Assembly: GCA_030549495.1 (NCBI GenBank)
Contig: JAUIRK010000896.1
Location: forward strand, 1,337,501-1,401,500
Source of the DNA: Nectonema munidae
Taxonomy: Eukaryota > Nematomorpha > Nectonematoida > Nectonematidae
DNA: 64,000 nucleotides
Direction: 5' to 3'
Part shown: in pieces, positions 58,190 through 64,000 of the stretch
Numbering within the stretch: position 1 is the stretch's first letter
How the letters are laid out: every line of letters starts with the position of its first letter
Position numbers and translations under genes: made by a program
The notes under the pieces: model-generated
Seen by the model: only the letters and a program-made list of their open reading frames with translations
Told to the model about the DNA's origin: nothing
The model's database searches: none

Positions 58190-59900
58190 AACCCTATTAG
58201 TGCTGGAGGCGTAAAACAACCCCCCCTTCTCCCTTCCACTAAAAATGAATTGTACAAAATTGGCTGAATTATATCCCTTCAAATTTCGTGACTTTTCCTA
58301 AAATCGCTAGCTGCATCTTTTGATACCATTTTTATGGTGGTTCAATGACCCTTTTCATGTCCAAAACTGTCAATCAAAATCAAAAATTACAATTTTTCAG
58401 ATAAAATTTTGACATTATCTGTAGTTAACCTTATAACTAAGCTTCCATATTATATACTCCCTTGAAAATTTATAATTATATACAGTTTTGAATGCAAAAC
58501 ACTTTAAATATTTAATTTTTCAATAATGGCTATTTTTTAGGATGTCAATCAAAATGTTGATTGATGATAAATATATCTAATAAAATATTCTTCAAATTTA
58601 ACATAAAATATAACTTTTTACACTAAATCGGCAGTGCTGTTTTCATTTCTGGACTCATTTTTTACATTTAGGATTTGAAAATACCTATAAGTGTTAATCA
58701 AATGTGAGATTTACTTATGAAAGTTGTCTCCAAAATTTTGATTCAAATTTTACTGGAAATATATGTTTTTATACCATATCAATCATGCTGGTTTTATTTT
58801 TGGACTCAGATTTTGGATTTAGGGTTTGAAAATATCTAACAGTGTTAATAAAATACTTATGAAAGTTTGGATTTTAGGTTTGAAAATATCTGACAGTGCT
58901 AACTAAATTTACGGTTTACGCCTGAAAACTGTCTTCAAAAATATTATCTTAAATTTTATATGAAATATTATATTTTTATACCAAGTCAACAATGCTACTT
59001 TCATTTATAAACTTAGTTTTTACATTTAGGATTTGAAAATACCTATAAGTATCAATCTAATTTGCGGTTTACTTCTAAAATTTGTCTCCAAAAATATTCC
59101 ATCTAATTCTACATGAAATATATGTTTTTATACCAAATCAACCATGCTGGTTTTATTTCTGGACTGAGATTTTGGATTTAGAGGTTTTAAAATGTATGAA
59201 TGTGTCAATCAAATGTGCGGTTTACGTCTAATATCTACAAAAATATTTTTAAAATTTAAATATAACATCTGTTTTTATTCCAAATTGATGATGCTGAGTT
59301 CATTTGTGCACTATGGTTAATTTATTTCTGTACTCCATTTTGACTAATATGATTAAAAAATATCTGGAAGTGTCAATTAAATTAGTCAGTCGTGCATGCC
59401 TAAAAAATCAATTATGTAAAAAATTTTGAAATTTTTTTTATACATTGGCTATATAGTAAAAATATAAAAAAAATTATAAATTATAAATTTAAATTGAATT
59501 TGTTCATCTTTTTTATTTTGCGTGAAAGTGGGAGGTTTTTAGATGAACAAGGTGGAAAACTTTTTGTAATTGAACAATGAACATCAGGAATGATTTCATC
59601 AGAAAAAAAAACTTTTGAACTAGGATTGGTTGACAAATATTCAGGCTGAATATCTCTTCATATCACCTGATAATAAAATATACGATACTGAAAAAAGCCT
59701 AAGATCATCAAGAAGATTCTTTGATCAGAATGCTCTGAGAGCAAAAAAAATCTATTCAAAATAAATCCTTATAAAAGTTTTTTCGAACACAGATTGCAAA
59801 AAATAAATTTCTAATTAAAGAAGAGCTACAAAAGAAGGTTCACCATAGAAATGATGTAGAGAATTTCAGCCGATAACAAATTTGTAAACAAAAAGATAGA
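58190..59900 (+). repeat. Unclassified large repeat, copy C
   Basis: Begins with the 230-bp end block (ttaaccctattagtgctgg, 58190-58430), followed by a tandem array whose units carry ctggttttatttctggact near 58636, 58788, 58993, 59147 and 59291 (period about 150 bp, five units). The body at 59490-59900 matches copy A inverted, for example gaatatctcttcatatcacc and gcctaagatcatcaagaaga. The second array seen in copies A and B is absent, so this copy is cut short on the right. Confidence 0.6.
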
Positions 59901-60764
59901 GATCCTATAGAAATATACCCAATTAGTAAAAGCTTTTAGACAAGCACGAAATGACTTGCCCACCAAATGTCTTGACAACTTTCCAAAATTAACGTAACGT
60001 AAGGAAAAAGTTGTTTCGAAAGCGTTTTTTGTGGCGACTCTTTATAAACTTACTCTGATGCTTTCTTTAAATCCTTGAGGAAAACTGAGGAAGTATTCGA
60101 TGGTTAACTAAGATATTTTCGTTTATGATGTTATAAACTGTAATCATATCGTTTCTTCTATATCGATATGATAGTAGTGGTAAAGACAACGTTTGCAGTC
60201 TTTCTGTGTAGGTTTAAAAAATTTAATCATCATATGATGATTAACATGAGAGTTATTCTTCGAAATTCCGCAAACTTTGGCTGAAATTTTTAAAATGTTT
60301 ACTAAATCGATAAAATGTTCTTTCATTTAAGATCATATTTTTTTTCTTTAATCTTATTTAATCCCCGAAAATTTGTTACTAGTTAATAAAAATTATTTCA
60401 AATTAATAATGCTATAAAGAAATATATATTAAATAAAATCTAATTTTGAATTTTGAAAATTACTAGAAAATTTCTTGGGATAAGGATTAAGGGAGTTTCT
60501 GAAAACCTAACATATGTAAAACCTAATTTCGAAAATGGAAAGTGATTTTGTGCGTGTACAAGAAATTTTGGCTAAAAGTGTAACTAGTTTTTATTAAAAA
60601 AAATAATACTTTTCCAATTTTTATGGTAAAATGTTTCAATGAATGAACAGAGTAAGACAGCAAAACGAAGTGCGTAGTAATTTATGGAAATTTTTGAAAT
60701 AGTATATTATAGTTGACATGAATATTCAGAGGAATTGCGTTGCATCCTTAAAATGTAGATGTTT
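59901..60764. other. AT-rich region without a recognised gene
   Basis: A minus-strand frame at 60144-60326 (FKPTQKDCKRCLYHYYHIDI near its end) has an ATG but no splice signals or family likeness that I can defend. Confidence 0.25.
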
Positions 60765-61025
60765 TCATCCCTTGAATAAACAATGAAAAGGATTGGGCTC
60801 AAACTCTAGAGAAGAAGAAGAGATAACAACAGTTAAGTATTCTAACAGCATCCCGAGGCATAATAATACAGAGTTTCGTATTTTCGGATAAGCTCGCACA
60901 CTACTATCATAGATCATTTCAACATCATCTTTTATCACAATCGGCATTAATAATGTCAACTCATCATCATCTACTTCATCCTTTCGATTTGTGTATTCTT
61001 TCTTGCTTTTGATATCATGTTGATT
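60765..61025 (-). CDS. Possible exon, acidic then hydrophobic, unrecognised
   Basis: An 86-residue stop-to-stop frame on the minus strand. It begins charged (SKKEYTNRKDEVDDDELTLL), continues MPIVIKDDVEMIYDSSVRAY and PKIRNSVLLCLGMLLEYLTV, then a serine-rich end. Codon use is better than around it. No start or splice site is certain; it may be an exon or a relic. Confidence 0.3.
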   Translation of the reverse strand, partial: NQHDIKSKKEYTNRKDEVDDDELTLLMPIVIKDDVEMIYDSSVRAYPKIRNSVLLCLGMLLEYLTVVISSSSLEFEPNPFHCLFKG

Positions 61026-61177
61026 TTAACTGCATTAGCAGCAGGTTTTGAATTCCATATAAAATATAAGGCTGATAATATAATCAGTATTCAGTTTTCG
61101 ATTCTGCAATTAAACTTCTATCTTGTTTTGGGGACAGCATTCAAGTTTCAACATTATTTTAAATACATCTCATAAAA
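61026..61177. other. Short spacer
   Basis: AT-rich, nothing recognised. Confidence 0.3.
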
Positions 61178-62497
61178 TATGGCATTTTCACTTTAAGTTC
61201 TTCCTTTTTCATTTTAAGTTCGTCTTTTTTCACTTTAAGTTTGTCCTTTTTCATTTTAGGTTCGTCTTTTTTCATTTTAAGTGTCCTTTTTCATTTTAGG
61301 TTCGTCCTTTTTCATTTTAGGTTCGTCTTTTTGCATTTTAGGTTCGTCCTTTTTCATTTTAGGTTCGTCTTTTTGCATTTTAAGTTCGTCCTATCTCATT
61401 TTAAGTTGGCCTTTTTATTTTGATTTTTTTTCTATAAACTCCAAAATTTTCTCAGCAACAAGTTTTATTTTCTAATTCCGAATCGAAAGAAATTATCATA
61501 GTTTTTGTGTTAAAGTTTTCTACACAGTCTTTTTCAAAATGTTTTTAATAAAAGTTGATAAAATCATACTTTAAATATTGAAAAGTTTATAAAAAATATT
61601 GGTAAAGTTTTAAAATTAAAACACATATGAAAAAAAAATTGTGCGTCTTTTTTTTTTATTTTCTTTAAAAAGACTTAAATAAAATCAGTTCAACTTAAAT
61701 TTAGTCATAATTTTTTTGCAATTTATCTTTCAGAAATAACTTATTTGTTATCGTTTTATTAATAAAATAGTGAAATTTACAGTTTTAACAGAGTTTGGAA
61801 ACTTTGAACTATAATTGACAGAAAACTACAAAATTAGATAGTATAATTTTTGAATCTTTTTAAATGTTTGTATCTTGTTCTTTAAATGGGCTTGCTTTTT
61901 AACATTTTTATTTGATAGTTATCAAAAAAATTGAAAAAAAAACGAAAATAAACCGCAAAATTAGTCATTTTATTAATAAAAAGCTACAAATAAGTTAAAT
62001 ATTAAAGATAAATTGCAAAAATTATGACTACATTTAAGTTAAGAACTGATTTTAATAAATATTTTAAAAAATATTAAAAAAAAACACGGATATTTTTTTC
62101 ATTTGTTTTAATTTTAAAACTTGAACAATATATTTTGCAAACTTTTCAATATTTAAAGTATGATTTTATCAACTTTTATTAAAAACATTTTGAAAAAGAC
62201 TGTGTAGAAAACTTTTAATACTGACTCTGATCATTTTTTTTCGATTCGAAATTAGAAAATAAAAAACTTGTTGCTGACAAAATTTTTGGGTTTATAGAAA
62301 AAATTTTAAAAAAAATCAAAATAAAAAATACCAACTTAAAATGAGATAGAACGAACTTAAATAGAAAAAATACGAACTTAAAATGGAAACGGACGAACTT
62401 AAAATGAAAAAGGACGAACTTAAAGTGAAAAAGGACAAACTTTAAGTGAAAAAGGACGAACTTAAAATGAAAAAGGACGAACTTAAAGTGAAATGAT
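61178..62497. mobile_element. Foldback element with tandem-repeat arms
   Basis: A 1.3-kb inverted repeat around a centre near 61870. The outer part of each arm is a tandem array of a 20-21 bp unit (ttttcattttaagttcgtcc on the left, about 11 units, 61178-61410; its complement on the right, about 8 units, 62335-62497). The inner arm is unique sequence, for example ttctacacagtctttttcaa (61520) against ttgaaaaagactgtgtagaa (62190). The layout is that of foldback elements: long inverted arms built of short tandem repeats and no coding sequence. No target duplication was found. The open frames read inside it come from the repeat. Confidence 0.8.
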
Positions 62498-63609
62498 ATT
62501 ATTTGGAAAATGGAATGGGCTTAGAAGACCTACTTTATTCCTGACCCTGAATATTGTTAATAGGAAGACGTGCGACTTTGAAAAGAGAGAGTACACAATT
62601 CATACAAATTCTTCAAATGTAGCACACAAATTGATCTGATGAGATTTATTGATTCTATCGCGCACACATTGGTGCTTTTTTTTCATCACATGGGCGAAAA
62701 TACATACAATAGACGATCCAATCAAAATGCTTTATTGCATACAAAATTCTACATGAGCAAATTCCAATTGTTATATCTGTTTGTACCAGTAGAATTCTGC
62801 ATACCAAAGAAAATCTTTGTTTGAATTTTGCTAAGTTTATAATTTCTCGAAAATTCCTTCATTTTTTCATTGTATTTTGATTATTATTTTTATTCACTAT
62901 GCATTTTGTTACTTCGAATTATTATTGATTGCATATTTATTGAGAATTACAATCAAATTTTATTACTAATTTTGAAACAGAGAAATTTATCGTTCATTTT
63001 TAATGAGTGACTTAGAAAGAGGGTGACCCCCCCCCCTCTTCTTCCCGGATAGCAAATTGTAAAATTTCCTTTCATTTATTTGGCATTTTAGTGAATTCGA
63101 AACAAAATTTTTCACGTTAAATTTGTCTCAAACTCAATCGAAAAAATTCATTTTGATTTTATCCATAATTTACATACCCAATGAAAATTCACATGATACG
63201 ATTGTAGAACAGTTTATTCAATAACTACCTACGTCATAATATAAATAAAAATTGATTTTAATATGATTTACAAAACTCTGCTTTTGGGTTAAATTGATGA
63301 TTACTACATGATTCTTATAAACAATTAGAACATTTCATTCCAATTTATCACAATGACTTACTGGTATATTTTGAAATATTTATGCCATCTTGATGACAAA
63401 TGAAAGACAATTGAAATAAGAATAGAAAATAATAAAATATAAACGCTTGTGTGTGTGTGCAATAAATAGGAATATTTATTTTTTGAGATTGTAGATTGTA
63501 GTCTAAATAATTTTAATTTAATTTCAAAAAAAAATAAACAAAATAGATTAATAAACAAATGAAAAATCAATAAAGCATAAACATCTTGCTGAGTACAAGT
63601 GATTTTTCT
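62498..63609. other. AT-rich region without a recognised gene
   Basis: An open frame at 62639-62824 has no recognised domain. A run of C at about 63027-63037 followed by ctcttcttcccgg resembles transposon-end text seen elsewhere in the window. Confidence 0.3.
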
Positions 63610-63885
63610 CTTAATTGCTCTTTATTTATTAAGTTTATTAATCACACTTAAAAACTCTTCTGCATCTTCTTGTGATTCAGCGTATCTAATTAATTTTGAA
63701 CAGTGATCAATAGCTGCTGAGTGTGGTGGTAACGTAGTTGGCTCGCTTTCTTTGTTATTGCAACAATGGTTTCATCGGTGAGCGCGAATCTGCTGTAATT
63801 AAGTCGTCATCAGCTGACAAGCAATCATAAAATGTACCATCTGGTTTCTAGTCAGTTCCACTAAGTGATTTGATTAATTTATCTT
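63610..63885 (-). mobile_element. pogo/Tigger-like transposase tail relic (weak)
   Basis: Minus-strand pieces in shifting frames read SADDDLITADSRSP, then PPHSAAIDHCSKLIRYAESQ and EDAEEFLSVINKLNK before a stop. An acidic stretch followed by a helical end is the pattern of the C-terminus of pogo/Tigger-type transposases. The catalytic domain would lie beyond the right edge or is lost. Assignment rests on pattern memory only. Confidence 0.3.
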
Positions 63886-63893
63886 CTAGGTCA

Positions 63894-64000
63894 GTGCTTC
63901 TCAACGTGCTCCAGGTGAACCACCAGTGGTCCACATAACATCTCTGGTGGCCCATAGGTTATTCGTAGCCATTAAAAATTGTAGCTATTTCACAAAAATG
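63894..64000 (+). mobile_element. Left end of a hAT-like element, running off the window
   Basis: Begins cagtgcttctcaacgtgctc and continues with a GC-richer part (ccaccagtggtccac, ctctggtggccc), typical of hAT-type ends in animals. The rest lies outside the window. Confidence 0.45.

Noticed and set aside
61241-61475. Repetitive phenylalanine-rich frames
   Set aside because: They arise from the tandem 20-bp unit of the foldback element and shift frame with each unit-length change.

Overview
This is a 64 kb stretch of an AT-rich animal nuclear genome. Signs for this are spliced exons with GT/AG borders, an aquaporin gene, an intronless rhodopsin-family receptor, tRNA-derived SINEs, LINEs and several DNA-transposon superfamilies. 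Nothing looks bacterial: there are no operons, rRNA or CRISPR arrays. The repeat mix and the 32-175 bp introns would fit a repeat-rich arthropod such as a parasitic copepod. That placement is a guess and the sequence does not prove it.

Host genes are sparse and stand out as islands of higher GC and better codon use. The firm ones are an aquaporin on the minus strand (exons 4254-4525 and 1447-1573; the gene leaves the window on the left), a 380-residue GPCR on the plus strand (30837-31979), and an unrecognised 244-residue protein on the minus strand (36555-37289). Weaker multi-exon candidates are a cysteine-containing gene cluster on the minus strand (13.2-14.7 kb), a plus-strand gene with very short introns (56373-56702), a phospholipase-A2-like terminal exon on the minus strand (56117-56290), and several lone terminal exons (15.2, 24.3, 27.9, 57.8 and 60.8 kb).

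Most of the rest is transposon debris. Region by region: a GC-rich repeat (45-575); a LINE inside the aquaporin intron (2.0-3.7 kb); a dense cluster of piggyBac-type TTAA MITEs with a 269-bp tandem array (4.7-7.6 kb); LINE, SINE, MULE and hAT pieces (10-16 kb); a TTF-type hAT relic and a large unclassified repeat (20-23.4 kb); a piggyBac transposase relic (24.9-25.2 kb); a nearly complete hAT with a perfect 8-bp target duplication (25210-27690); SINE, hAT and repeat pieces (32-35 kb); a MULE relic (42.8-43.6 kb); a Merlin element (44.7-45.75 kb); a second bounded hAT (45974-47840); a (GAT)n satellite over 1 kb long (48.4-49.46 kb); a nest in which a LINE holds a MULE that holds a TTAA-type MITE (51.5-55.2 kb); a second copy of the large repeat (58.2-59.9 kb); a 1.3-kb foldback element (61.18-62.50 kb); and a transposase tail next to a hAT-type end at the right border.

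The genes show no joint pathway. The window is best read as a few host genes embedded in layered transposon insertions. The most informative parts are the nested insertions, the TTAA cluster with its paralogous empty site, the foldback element and the unclassified repeat carrying two different tandem arrays.
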